A program made the translations under genes and the position numbers. Of a DNA stretch of 64,000 nt, positions 43,258-53,102 are shown piece after piece. The notes beneath the pieces are model-generated. The model worked only from the letters and a program-made list of their open reading frames with translations. It was not told the DNA's origin and did not search any database. Origin of the DNA: an uncultured Clostridia bacterium (lineage in GTDB: Bacteria > Bacillota > Clostridia > Oscillospirales > Acutalibacteraceae); assembly GCA_947631945.1 (NCBI GenBank), contig CANRNI010000013.1:1-64000 (forward strand), in the 5' to 3' direction. Position 1 is the stretch's first letter. Every line of letters begins with the position of its first letter.

Positions 43258-44268
43258 ATGGCAGGCGGATTAACTTATACTGCGATTGATTCAACATCGC
43301 TTTCGACGGCTGAAATTTACGGTCAGGCTCTTGTAGAGCTCGGCGAAAAGCACCCCGAGGTTGTCGCGCTTACAGCCGACCTCGCTAAATCGACCAAAAT
43401 CGGCGATTTCATGAAAAAATTCCCCGACAGGTTCTTTAACGTCGGTATTGCCGAACAGAATATGTTCGGTATCGCGGCAGGTATGGCGAGAGCGGGTCTT
43501 GTACCTTTCCTTTCCACTTTCTCTCAGTTCGCGTCGTTCCGTTCCGCGGACCAGCTTCACACAGACCTCTGCTATCAGAACGTAAACGCAAAGGTTATAG
43601 CTACTCATTCGGGAACGTCGTTCGGTCAGGCAGGCTCAACGCATCACGCGATATGCGACCTCGCGCTTGTCCGCTCAATACCGAATCTTACCGTTATATG
43701 TCCCGCCGACGGCGTTGAGACGTATAATGCCGTAATGGCGGCTTACAACACTCCCGGGCCGTTCTATATCAGAATCAACAGAGGATTCGACAGAGTTCTT
43801 TATAAAGACACAAACTACGGTTTTGAGCTTGGCAAGGCCGTTACGGTTCACGAGGGCTCCGATATTACAATCATCGCTACGGGTTCATGCGTGTTCCAGG
43901 CGTGGGAGGCCGCTCAGTTCCTCGATACAAACGACGGTCTTAAAGTCCGCGTTCTTGATATGCACACAATTAAGCCCATCGACAAAGAAGCAATAGTCAA
44001 AGCAGTTATGGATACGCGCCGCATTATCACGGTTGAGGACCATAACGTAATAGGAGGTCTCGGTTCGGCTGTAGCGGAGGTTATGGCTGAAGCGGGCAAG
44101 GGCTGCGCCTTTAAGAAGCTCGGACATCAGGACTGTTTTGCTCCGATAGGTCTGCATGAGGATATTATGAACGCGGTCGGCATCGACAGCAACGGAATAA
44201 TCAGCGCCGTAAGAGAAACGATGAAGATGGACTTTGAAGAAGACGACAACTGGGACGATGAAGTTTAA
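43258..44268 (+). CDS. Transketolase, C-terminal subunit
   Basis: VALTADLAKSTKIGDFMKKFPDRFFNVGIAEQNMFGIAAGMARAG. Confidence 0.95.
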   Translation: MAGGLTYTAIDSTSLSTAEIYGQALVELGEKHPEVVALTADLAKSTKIGDFMKKFPDRFFNVGIAEQNMFGIAAGMARAGLVPFLSTFSQFASFRSADQLHTDLCYQNVNAKVIATHSGTSFGQAGSTHHAICDLALVRSIPNLTVICPADGVETYNAVMAAYNTPGPFYIRINRGFDRVLYKDTNYGFELGKAVTVHEGSDITIIATGSCVFQAWEAAQFLDTNDGLKVRVLDMHTIKPIDKEAIVKAVMDTRRIITVEDHNVIGGLGSAVAEVMAEAGKGCAFKKLGHQDCFAPIGLHEDIMNAVGIDSNGIISAVRETMKMDFEEDDNWDDEV

Positions 44269-44289
44269 TCTTTAAGGGAGGATTTTAGA

Positions 44290-45099
44290 ATGGCTTCAAA
44301 GGAAGAATTTTTAACCAATAAAATATTCATGAACGCCGCATTGCCGCTTTTAAAGGTTATCGTAGCAGACACGCCGTCGCTCGGCAAGAAATTCAGAGCC
44401 GTTCACTGCGTTTATCAGGTAAGCGCGTGCGACCCCGAGGCTCCGGGCGGAAAATACGCCACTCATTTCCAGGTCAACAGCGACGAGTGGGTAATACATA
44501 TGAATAAAATTGACCCGAAGCCCATGGTGGAGCTTGAGTTTAAAAGCGTTGAGGCGATGAACCTGTTCTTTAAGGGCAAAATCGCTCCTGCAACGCTTCC
44601 GAAAATGAAAGGCGTTTTGAAATATCCCGGATATTTTATGGCGTTCCTTATGGCGCTTCTTAAAATGTCGTCGCTTCTGAACGCGAAAGAACCGCCCAAA
44701 GATGAGGAAACAAAGCGTCTCCTTGTAAAATGCTACTTCTATCTGCTTTCAAGCGGCATAAGCCAGCTCAATAAAAACGGTCACGAGGCTATTCACGACT
44801 GGGCTGTGAAAAGTCCAGACCGCGTTTACGCGTGGGCTGTCAACGACGAACCTACGGTTTCGGCATATATCCGCGTAAAAGCCGGAAAAACAAGAGCCGG
44901 CAGAGGAACGTATAAAAGGGCTTTGCCCTTCTTCACCATGAGATTCGACAGTCTTGACAGTGCGCTCGGTATCCTTATGAGCATAGACGATATGCTTGAA
45001 TCAACAAGAAAGGGCAAGCTTATAATGGACGGTGCGCCCGAGTTCGGCGCGCAGATAGGCGATTTCATGATGCAGGTGGGCGCGATGGCGCAAGGATAA
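44290..45099 (+). CDS. SCP2-like protein 2
   Basis: THFQVNSDEWVIHMNKIDPKPMVELEFKSVEAMNLFFKGKIAPATLPKMKG. Confidence 0.6.
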   Translation: MASKEEFLTNKIFMNAALPLLKVIVADTPSLGKKFRAVHCVYQVSACDPEAPGGKYATHFQVNSDEWVIHMNKIDPKPMVELEFKSVEAMNLFFKGKIAPATLPKMKGVLKYPGYFMAFLMALLKMSSLLNAKEPPKDEETKRLLVKCYFYLLSSGISQLNKNGHEAIHDWAVKSPDRVYAWAVNDEPTVSAYIRVKAGKTRAGRGTYKRALPFFTMRFDSLDSALGILMSIDDMLESTRKGKLIMDGAPEFGAQIGDFMMQVGAMAQG

Positions 45100-45108
45100 G
45101 ACTAAAGA

Positions 45109-45152
45109 AGCAGAGCGTGTCATCATTATTTTTGATACGCTCTGTATTTTCT
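45109..45152 (+). terminator. Terminator ending the SCP2/aminotransferase/transketolase operon
   Basis: CAGAGCGTGTCAtcattatttTTGATACGCTCTGtatttt. Confidence 0.75.
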
Positions 45153-45171
45153 TATTAAAGGATTGATTTTT

Positions 45172-46260
45172 ATGAGTAAAAAAATTATTTCATTGTTTCT
45201 TTCCGTATTGATGCTTTTCGGCTGCGCAGGTTTTTCAGCCTGCGCCGAGGAATCGGTAGGAGTGCCGTTGTCGGCGGGACGGGAAGCATTGCAGGCTCGG
45301 TTTGAAAAGGGGATAGGTCCTGAAACAAACGGTTACAGTATTGACTACCGTTATTTTTCGCCGGTTTCCGACAGCGATACGGTTACTGCGAAAAAATATC
45401 CGCTTGTCGTGTGGCTTCACGGTATGGGCGAAGGCTCTTACGAGGGTGAACAGATAATAGGCAACGATATAGCGTTTTGGTCGTCGTCCGATTATCAATC
45501 GCGTTTTAAAGGAAGCGGCGGCGCATTCCTGTTCGTTCCCCGTTCAATCGAGGAAAAGATGATTTACTGGGACGATTCGATGATTGAACCGCTTCGAGCG
45601 GCGCTTGATGATTTCATTGCCAAAAATATTGAAAATATCGACCTCAGCCGTATTTATATAGGCGGATTCTCGATGGGCGGCAAAATGACGCTGAAAATGG
45701 CTGTTGCATATCCCGAAACGTTTGCGGCGGCATTCCCGATTTGTCCGGCGTGGGCTCTTCCCGACGAATACGCGCCTTACCTCGCGGATATGCCTGTTTG
45801 GCTGACTTCCGGCAAACAGGACCCTCTTGTAAATTACGCGTCGTCTGTAGCTCCCACATGGGAAAAAATCATCAACGCAAGCAATGACCCCGACAACTGC
45901 CGTTTTTCCACGCTTTCAAAAACGTTGCGGCCCGACGGCTCAAACGCTCCGAGCGGCCATCATGCATGGATAGCGGTAACCAACGATATGTTCTCATCGG
46001 ATAACGAAAATTATCCATCCATGTCTACCGTTGACGGCAACGGCAAAGATGTAACGCTTACTTATCCCGACGGCATGATTTCGTGGCTTTCGTCGTTCAA
46101 GTCGGATTACGACGGAACGCCCGGAAACGGCAGCGGCAATATAAAGGTTGAAGAAAAAAACGCCAACCTGTTTTCACTTGAAACCGTTGAAAAAATCATT
46201 ATCACGATAATAGAGCTTGTTCAGAAGATTATAGAAATTTTTGTTTTCAGAGTTCGGTAA
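45172..46260 (+). CDS. Secreted esterase/alpha-beta hydrolase
   Basis: Signal peptide; PLVVWLHGMGEGSYEG; IYIGGFSMGGKMTLKMA; C-terminal amphipathic segment. Confidence 0.85.
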   Translation: MSKKIISLFLSVLMLFGCAGFSACAEESVGVPLSAGREALQARFEKGIGPETNGYSIDYRYFSPVSDSDTVTAKKYPLVVWLHGMGEGSYEGEQIIGNDIAFWSSSDYQSRFKGSGGAFLFVPRSIEEKMIYWDDSMIEPLRAALDDFIAKNIENIDLSRIYIGGFSMGGKMTLKMAVAYPETFAAAFPICPAWALPDEYAPYLADMPVWLTSGKQDPLVNYASSVAPTWEKIINASNDPDNCRFSTLSKTLRPDGSNAPSGHHAWIAVTNDMFSSDNENYPSMSTVDGNGKDVTLTYPDGMISWLSSFKSDYDGTPGNGSGNIKVEEKNANLFSLETVEKIIITIIELVQKIIEIFVFRVR

Positions 46261-46295
46261 TTTTCCGTTCGGCTTAAAATAACAAAAATAACAAA

Positions 46296-46333
46296 AAACA
46301 GTCGGTTCCTTTGCGGAGACCGATTGTTTTTAT
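46296..46333. terminator. Intrinsic terminator
   Basis: AACAGTCGGTTCctttgcggaGACCGATTGTTTTT. Confidence 0.65.
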
Positions 46334-46379
46334 TGCGTTTGTAATTGTGCGGTATTGCCCTAACGTTTTTGCCTTTATT

Positions 46380-48050
46380 TTACATTGAAATAAGACTTTT
46401 CTTTTCTCCGACGGGAGGAGTATAAACAGGCTCGTCCGGGCTGTTTTGAGTTAGTTTCATAAAATCTATCTTCATTAAAGGCGTTTCGGGAAGCTTGTCG
46501 ATTTCGATTATCTCGCGGGGAACGGAGAATTTCGAGAAATTGTTCTTTATGCAGTCGAGCATTGTTTTCTTGTATTCCTCGCGGTCGCCGTTCTTATCGT
46601 TATATGAAACGAAAAGTCTGATAATCGGTTTACCGTCTTTTGAAAAGCCTTTGACACAGCACGCCTCGTGTACAAAGTCAAACTCGGTAAGACGTTTTTC
46701 AATATCGCTCGGATATACGTTATAGCCCGATATAATTATTACTCTCTTTTTTCTTCCCGAAAAATAATAGAAGCCGTCGTCATCGCGGTAACCGAGGTCG
46801 CCGCTGCGCACCCATTTAACTCCGTCCTTTTCGGTAAGACCTTCGCCGTCGTGTCCGTCGTCGGTATAATAACCCGACATAAGCGTGGGGCCTGCTATGA
46901 CAATCTCTCCGATTTCACCGTTCGGAAGAGGATTGCAGTCGTCGTCCCATATATCCATCATTACGCCCTCGAACGGCTTGCCGATTGAATTTGGCTTGTA
47001 GCTGTCGTTTGTGCAGGTACAGCACGCCGAACCTACCTCCGTCAGACCATATCCTTGGTGCAGACGTCCCGTTGCTCCCCATTTTTCAAGATATGAATTA
47101 AATTCGTCAATGAGCGACTGCGGCGCGTCGTCGCCTCCGCAGAACGCAAGGCGCAGATTTTTAAGGCATTTATTGTCAAAATGCTTTTCTTCCATCAGCT
47201 TTTTAAACATTACGGGGATTCCGCCGATACCTATAACGTTATTGTGGCGCATAAGGCGGTTACAGAGCCTTGCGTTAAATAACATTACGGGGATAAGCCT
47301 CGCGCCGTTGCACATCGCCATATGCATTGCAAGCGAAAGACCGAAGCAATGGAAAAACGGCAGTACGATTATTTCGGCTTCAAGTCCCGGCTGATGTATT
47401 CTGTCAAGCTTCGATATTCTGAACGCAAGTTCGTTTATCGCCCTTGAGGAGAGCTTGATTGTTTTGCTCTTTCCCGTGGTGCCGCCGCCGTTGAGATACA
47501 CGGCAGGTTTATCGCAGTCGCAGTGGTCCTTGACGTTGGCTCTGCGGAAACGTTTTATCGCCTTCATATAGTCCTCGCGGTTCTTCAGTTTCGGAAAAAC
47601 CTTTTTAATGAGAACCTCGCCCGCGCCGATTCCCGCCTGAGCGAAGATGTTGGCGTAATCCGACGTATGGCATACAAGACAGGGTATTCCGAGCCTGTTA
47701 ATCATATCGGTGTGCTCCTTCGCGAGAAGGTCGAGTACCATAATTCCTTTTGAATGAAGCTGGGTTATTGATTCCTCGACAGCGTCGGTAGGCAGCAGCG
47801 GATGTATGAAATTTACTATAACTCCGATTTTGTTAAGAGCGTAAAACGCCGCTATGCTTTGAACGGTGTTAGGCATAAAGACGGAATATACGTCTCCCGG
47901 CTGAAGCCCCAGTTCTATGCGCATATACGCGGCGAGAGCGTCGATATCGCTCACTATCCTTGTATTAAGATACCATTTTCCCAAGTGCTGCTGGCAATAA
48001 TATACGCCGTACTCGTCGGTACACGCTTTATAATACTCATAACAGCTCAT
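46380..48050 (-). CDS. AMP-dependent acyl-CoA synthetase/ligase
   Basis: YLNGGGTTGKSKTIKLS, GYGLTEVGSACC, WVRSGDLGYRDDDGFYYFSGRKKRVII. Confidence 0.92.
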   Translation of the reverse strand: MSCYEYYKACTDEYGVYYCQQHLGKWYLNTRIVSDIDALAAYMRIELGLQPGDVYSVFMPNTVQSIAAFYALNKIGVIVNFIHPLLPTDAVEESITQLHSKGIMVLDLLAKEHTDMINRLGIPCLVCHTSDYANIFAQAGIGAGEVLIKKVFPKLKNREDYMKAIKRFRRANVKDHCDCDKPAVYLNGGGTTGKSKTIKLSSRAINELAFRISKLDRIHQPGLEAEIIVLPFFHCFGLSLAMHMAMCNGARLIPVMLFNARLCNRLMRHNNVIGIGGIPVMFKKLMEEKHFDNKCLKNLRLAFCGGDDAPQSLIDEFNSYLEKWGATGRLHQGYGLTEVGSACCTCTNDSYKPNSIGKPFEGVMMDIWDDDCNPLPNGEIGEIVIAGPTLMSGYYTDDGHDGEGLTEKDGVKWVRSGDLGYRDDDGFYYFSGRKKRVIIISGYNVYPSDIEKRLTEFDFVHEACCVKGFSKDGKPIIRLFVSYNDKNGDREEYKKTMLDCIKNNFSKFSVPREIIEIDKLPETPLMKIDFMKLTQNSPDEPVYTPPVGEKKSLISM

Positions 48051-48412
48051 GTTTCCGGGTTCTACCACAAAAAGACACCTCTTTGATACAATTTTTGTAT
48101 TTTTGAATTATTTGTGTACATTGTTAACATTTTTTTAACATAAACGCAACATTCTTTACTTAATCTTACCAAAGAATTATAATTATTACATCGTCTTGTT
48201 TATTCTTTTTTAGGACTATAATAAAGTAGTCTGTAAATGATATGATTCGGACTATTGATATTGACGCGGTTATGTGCTAAAGTAATAAAGAACCGCTCTG
48301 TATGAACGGCGTTATTTGGCATATTGTGTAAATATGACGGAATGTACAATTATTAAAAAAATTATAAAATAATGCTTATAATGCGTATATATTATTTCTT
48401 GTTCGGAAAATT

Positions 48413-49468
48413 ATGGCAATCAGCTCAAGGGGGCTGAAAATGGATTATTCGAGAATCGGCAATTCCGGCGTTTTAGAGCTTACCCACGACCCATTCGCTC
48501 TTACGACGGGACATTTTGAGCCGGGACGCGCGGAGGAGTTTTGTTGTTCTGTCGCGGATAAATCAAAACGGGCGCTTTCTTTGGCGGAGCTTACATATTT
48601 TAAAGGGAACACAGACAAAGCGCTGAAATTGTTTTCCGATATTTGTTCGGACGATTCCAACCGCGCTATAATTTCCTCGTTATTCTTTGTTCCCGTATGT
48701 TCTCTGTTCTGCGGCAGCTCGTGGGATTTTATAAGGACGTATAACAGCGTCGAAGTGAACGTCTCAAAATCGGCTAAGGGAACTCCTTTGGAGAAAATAG
48801 GCTATATTTTTATGACAAGCATGAATATACTTATGCATAATAATTCCGAGGTGCGTTTTCCCAAGGCGAATCTCGATGAAATTCCGATGTCTCAAACTCT
48901 GCGACCAATGGCGTTTTATGTTTACTGCCGTCATCTTATAGAAACGGGCGACGTGGGCAGAGCGATAGGAATTGCCGAAGCCACGCTGATTTATACGGAA
49001 AATTCATTTCCGATAACGGAAATATATCTTAATCTTATTATAGCGAGGGGCTATGCGGTAAGATGCGCGTGGGACAAGGCGGAATATTATTTCAGACAGG
49101 CATGGAGCATAGCGAAGCCCGACGCGCTGATTCTGCCGTTCGCGGAGCACAGAGCTGTTTTGTTCGGTGTGCTTGATAAATGTCTCCGCTATGAGGAGCC
49201 GGAGCTTTACAAAAAGATTCTGAAGCTTTCAAGCAAATATACAAAAAGCTGGGTAAGAGTCCATAACGAGCTTACGGGCGATAATATTTCGGATAATCTC
49301 GCGCCTATAGAATATAACGTGGCGGCGCTCGCGGCGAACGGATTATTAAATACGGAAATTGCCGATTTTTTGGGAATATCGGTAAACAGCGTACGCTCGC
49401 ATTTAAGAAACGTATTCAATAAATTGAATATAAAAAGCAGAAAAGAACTGGGTAACTACGTTATCTGA
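48413..49468 (+). CDS. LuxR-family transcriptional regulator (C-terminal HTH)
   Basis: AALAANGLLNTEIADFLGISVNSVRSHLRNVFNKLNIKSRKEL. Confidence 0.88.
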   Translation: MAISSRGLKMDYSRIGNSGVLELTHDPFALTTGHFEPGRAEEFCCSVADKSKRALSLAELTYFKGNTDKALKLFSDICSDDSNRAIISSLFFVPVCSLFCGSSWDFIRTYNSVEVNVSKSAKGTPLEKIGYIFMTSMNILMHNNSEVRFPKANLDEIPMSQTLRPMAFYVYCRHLIETGDVGRAIGIAEATLIYTENSFPITEIYLNLIIARGYAVRCAWDKAEYYFRQAWSIAKPDALILPFAEHRAVLFGVLDKCLRYEEPELYKKILKLSSKYTKSWVRVHNELTGDNISDNLAPIEYNVAALAANGLLNTEIADFLGISVNSVRSHLRNVFNKLNIKSRKELGNYVI

Positions 49469-49489
49469 ATCATGAAAGGAGAAAAAACA

Positions 49490-49810
49490 ATGATAGGAAT
49501 AGGAAAATGGAAAGCGGAGCTTTCGTCAAAATACGTAAACGGCGAAGTAAGCTTCACGATAGCCGACAAGGACGGAGAATATGATATCGACATAAATCTG
49601 CCCGAACAGTTCAAGGGCTTTAAGCTGAAAATACTCAACGTCAACGAGGTCGGGGACAACGTGCTTACGGGGCAGGCGAAGGTTACCGTCCTTGTTAAAA
49701 CTATTGACATTGACGCTTCCTTTACGTTCGGCGACGATACTGTCGAGGGACTTCTTTCTTTCGGCAAGCTCGGCAGTGTAAAGGTAATCAACGGTCAGAA
49801 AATAGGATAG
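49490..49810 (+). CDS. Uncharacterised small protein
   Basis: 106 aa ORF with upstream AAAGGAGA; between luxR-type and ferredoxin genes. Confidence 0.7.
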   Translation: MIGIGKWKAELSSKYVNGEVSFTIADKDGEYDIDINLPEQFKGFKLKILNVNEVGDNVLTGQAKVTVLVKTIDIDASFTFGDDTVEGLLSFGKLGSVKVINGQKIG

Positions 49811-49823
49811 GAAGTCTGCTGTT

Positions 49824-50033
49824 ATGATAAAATTAAACGAAATTATGTGCAAGGGCTGTTCTTTCTGCGTAAAATACTGCCCGCAGCATATACTTGAGCT
49901 CGGCAAGGAAAGAAACAGGAAAGGTCATTTTTTCCCGCACCTGACGGACGGCGATAAATGCGTTTCCTGCGCGATTTGTGCCGTAATTTGTCCCGAGGGC
50001 GCGATTGAGATTGAGTCCGGGGAGGAGGAATGA
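49824..50033 (+). CDS. 4Fe-4S ferredoxin-type subunit (KorD-like)
   Basis: CKGCSFCVKYCPQHILEL...CVSCAICAVICPEGAIEI. Confidence 0.9.
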   Translation: MIKLNEIMCKGCSFCVKYCPQHILELGKERNRKGHFFPHLTDGDKCVSCAICAVICPEGAIEIESGEEE

Positions 50034-50037
50034 ATCC

Positions 50038-51111
50038 ATGGCAAAGATACTTATGAAAGGCTGTGAAGCTGTCGCGGAAGCCGCGGTCAGAGGAGGATGC
50101 CGTTTCTTTGCGGGTTATCCGATAACTCCGCAGAATGAAATCCCCGAATATTTATCATGGAGATTGCCCGAGGTCGGCGGCGCTTTCGTCCAGGGCGAGA
50201 GCGAGGTCGCGTCGATTAGTATGGTATACGGCGCGTCCGCCGGCGGAACAAGAGCTATGACAAGCTCGTCCGGTCCCGGAATAAGCCTTAAAGCGGAGGG
50301 TATATCATATCTTTCGTCAACAAAACTGCCCGCTTTTATTGTAAATGTCAGCAGAGGCGGTCCGGGTCTCGGCTCGATACAGCCGGCGCAGCAGGATTAT
50401 CTCCAAGCTACAAAAGCGATGGGACACGGCGGTTTCAGACTTATGGTGTTCGCTCCCGCGACTGTTCAGGAGGCCGTTGACATAGCTTATGACGCGTTTG
50501 AATACGCCGAGCGTGACAGGAATCCCGTCCTTATGCTTATGGACGGCTGTCTCGGCGCGATAATGGAAACAGTCGAGCTTCCCCCGATGAAGGATATAAC
50601 GGGTAAGGAAACGGCGGCGTGGAACGTAAAAAGATATCCGGGTGAAAAACGTTCTCCGAGAGCGCTGACTCCCGTATATCCCGAAATGTTCCTCGAATAT
50701 GAAAACAAACAGAGAGCCAAAATGTATGAAGCGTGGCAGAAAAACGACGTTAAGGTCGAGGAATTTATGCTCGGCGACGCCGAATACGTTGTTGCCGCTT
50801 ACGGCATAACCGCGAGGCTTGCAAAAGAAGCTATATTAAGGCTTCGCGCCGAGGGCTTCAGGGTCGGTATGATAAGACCGATAACTCTTTATCCTTTCCC
50901 GAAAAAGAGCTTTGACGGTCTTGATTATTCGCTTGTAAAGGGTATCATCGACATAGAACTCGCGATTCCGGCGCAAATGCGCGACGACATTGCGCTTGAG
51001 GTCAAGGACAGAGCGCCGATATATGAATTTGGACATTCGGGCGGAATACTTATGAACGACGAGGATACATACGCCCAAATCAAAAAAATAGTGACGGGAG
51101 GGGACAAATAA
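50038..51111 (+). CDS. 2-oxoacid:ferredoxin oxidoreductase alpha subunit
   Basis: MAKILMKGCEAVAEAAVRGGCRFFAGYPITPQNEIPEYLS. Confidence 0.93.
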   Translation: MAKILMKGCEAVAEAAVRGGCRFFAGYPITPQNEIPEYLSWRLPEVGGAFVQGESEVASISMVYGASAGGTRAMTSSSGPGISLKAEGISYLSSTKLPAFIVNVSRGGPGLGSIQPAQQDYLQATKAMGHGGFRLMVFAPATVQEAVDIAYDAFEYAERDRNPVLMLMDGCLGAIMETVELPPMKDITGKETAAWNVKRYPGEKRSPRALTPVYPEMFLEYENKQRAKMYEAWQKNDVKVEEFMLGDAEYVVAAYGITARLAKEAILRLRAEGFRVGMIRPITLYPFPKKSFDGLDYSLVKGIIDIELAIPAQMRDDIALEVKDRAPIYEFGHSGGILMNDEDTYAQIKKIVTGGDK

Positions 51112-51854
51112 TGGCTGAATACAAACGCGCGAGCAGTATATTGTCAACTCCGAGCGGCTTCTGCCCCGGCTGTATGCACTCCACCGCGATAAAGATAATC
51201 GCCGAAGCCGTTGACGCTGTAGGACAAAGCGAAACGGCGATGCATATTCTTCCAGTAGGCTGTTCTACTCTCAACCTCGCTTACTGGAAAGGCGATATGA
51301 TAGGCGCGGCTCACGGCAGAGCGTCGGCGGTCGCGACAGGCTTTAAGAGATGCGCTCCCGACAGGCTCGTTTTTGCGTATCAGGGAGACGGCGACCTTGC
51401 CGCGATAGGTCTTGCGGAAATCATGAGCGCGGCGAACAGAGGCGAGAATTTCACAGTAATTTTTGCTAACAATCAGACGTACGGAATGACGGGCGGTCAG
51501 ATGGCTCCGACAACTCTTGTGGGGCAGAAAACAACGACCTGTCGGGAAGGCAGAAATCCCGAATCAATGGGCTATCCGCTCAAAATGTGCGAGCTTATCT
51601 CGAATCTTGAAGCGCCTTATTTCGTCGCGAGGTACGCGCTGAACACTCCCAAGGGCGTAATCGACGCGCGTAAGGGCATTACAAAGGCTTTTAAATATCA
51701 GCTTGAGGGCAAAGGCTTCACCTTTATAGAACTGCTGACAAATTGTCCCACGAACTGGAAGCTTTCTCCGCTTGCCACAATTGATTATATGAATTCAAAC
51801 ACAATCCCGTATTTCGTACCGGGCGTATACAAGGACAAGGGGGCGCAGTTATAA
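51111..51854 (+). CDS. 2-oxoacid:ferredoxin oxidoreductase beta subunit
   Basis: FCPGCMHSTAIKIIAEAVD; YQGDGDLAAIGLAEIMSAANRGENFTVIFANNQTYGMTGGQMAPTTL. Confidence 0.95.
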   Translation: MAEYKRASSILSTPSGFCPGCMHSTAIKIIAEAVDAVGQSETAMHILPVGCSTLNLAYWKGDMIGAAHGRASAVATGFKRCAPDRLVFAYQGDGDLAAIGLAEIMSAANRGENFTVIFANNQTYGMTGGQMAPTTLVGQKTTTCREGRNPESMGYPLKMCELISNLEAPYFVARYALNTPKGVIDARKGITKAFKYQLEGKGFTFIELLTNCPTNWKLSPLATIDYMNSNTIPYFVPGVYKDKGAQL

Positions 51855-52402
51855 TGAAAACAACCGTTGTGGTATCAGGTTCGGGCGGTCAGGGTATTAT
51901 GAGTATAGGCACAATGCTGGCTCAGACTGCCGTTTCAGACGGACGCGAAGCCACTTTTCTGCCCGAATACGGTCCCGAACAGCGCGGAGGCAGCGCGAAA
52001 TGTACAGTCGTTATCGACGACAGGGAAATTATATCTCCGCTTGCGAAAAAATGCGACGTTTTTATCGCTATGAACGAGCAGGGCTATAAAAAATTTATCG
52101 CCGACCTGAAAGCGGACGGCATACTTGTTTACAATTCGAGCCGCGTTACGTCGGAAATCAAGCGTACCGATATAACCGCCGTTCCCGTGCCTGCGGACGA
52201 TATATGCACCGAACTCGGCAGCATGAAATGCGCCAATATAGTTATGATAGGCGCTCTGACAGCCGTTTCGGATATAGTTACTAAAGACGGTTTTGCTTCT
52301 CATATAGAAGAAAAATTTGCCGCGAAAAATCCCGGGCTGTTCAAAACGGATATAGAGGCCCTTGAAAAAGGCGCGGAATACGGTAAAAAAATCAATTCGT
52401 AA
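51854..52402 (+). CDS. 2-oxoacid:ferredoxin oxidoreductase gamma subunit
   Basis: VVVSGSGGQGIMSIGTMLAQTAV...YGPEQRGGSAKCTVVI. Confidence 0.93.
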   Translation: MKTTVVVSGSGGQGIMSIGTMLAQTAVSDGREATFLPEYGPEQRGGSAKCTVVIDDREIISPLAKKCDVFIAMNEQGYKKFIADLKADGILVYNSSRVTSEIKRTDITAVPVPADDICTELGSMKCANIVMIGALTAVSDIVTKDGFASHIEEKFAAKNPGLFKTDIEALEKGAEYGKKINS

Positions 52403-52423
52403 TTATCTGCGCAGTATTATTTT

Positions 52424-52457
52424 TAATTGACAATTGACAATGTACAATTGACAATTA
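52424..52457. repeat. AATTGACAATTGACAATGTACAATTGACAATT short repeat
   Basis: Direct match to the 14475 and 42080 copies. Confidence 0.85.
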
Positions 52458-52531
52458 TATTACCTTATGCCGGATTTTGCAAAAACAATCAATATAACAG
52501 AGCGTTGCTCTTAAAACAGGAGGATAAACCA

Positions 52532-52747
52532 ATGTCAAAATATTCATTCGATTCACTTATCGGCGACCTTATGGAAGATCCCAAGGTCATGGAGCTTGTA
52601 AACGAAATGGCTCCGGAGCTTCTCGACCACCCGATGAAAGACATCGCGAAGCCCTTCCCCGCAAAAATGGCGCTGCCCTTTGTTGAGGGAATGTTTACGG
52701 AAGAACAGATTGAAGAGTTCAAAAGAAGACTTGAAGCCATAGAGTAA
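52532..52747 (+). CDS. Uncharacterised small acidic protein
   Basis: MSKYSFDSLIGDLMEDPKVMELVNEMAPELLDHPMKDIAKPF...; AGGAGG SD. Confidence 0.75.
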   Translation: MSKYSFDSLIGDLMEDPKVMELVNEMAPELLDHPMKDIAKPFPAKMALPFVEGMFTEEQIEEFKRRLEAIE

Positions 52748-52752
52748 AAAAC

Positions 52753-53037
52753 TTAAGGCAATACCGCACAATTAACGGCTACCGCCTTTGCCGCGCATCT
52801 GCACCGAGATTTCCCGTCATTTTTGCCAAAAATTCCTTGAAATACGTCAGTATTCCTGCGTCCTCGTTCTCGCAAGCTCTGTATCGTTCGTTTCTGCGCG
52901 AGCGCGAAAACATCACTCACGTCGCTGCTCGTCCTCTCCCCAAAAAGTCTGTCGGCTTTTCGGGGCCCCCTCCATGGCAATCTGACGAAAAATCTCTTGG
53001 CACATCTGCACGACAATAATTATGCGGTATTGCCTTA
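52753..53037. repeat. Family A palindromic element carrying a ~106-nt internal insertion
   Basis: Both family A ends present; foreign segment near 52863-52976. Confidence 0.85.
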
Positions 53038-53102
53038 GACGGACTCGTTACACGGCGTCCGTCTTTATGTTTATGGAGTCTTTATGTTTATGGAGTGATA
53101 TA

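Noticed and set aside
42385-44268. Split transketolase as a frameshifted single gene
   Set aside because: The two ORFs are each complete with a clean stop/start junction; separate N and C subunits are common in Firmicutes
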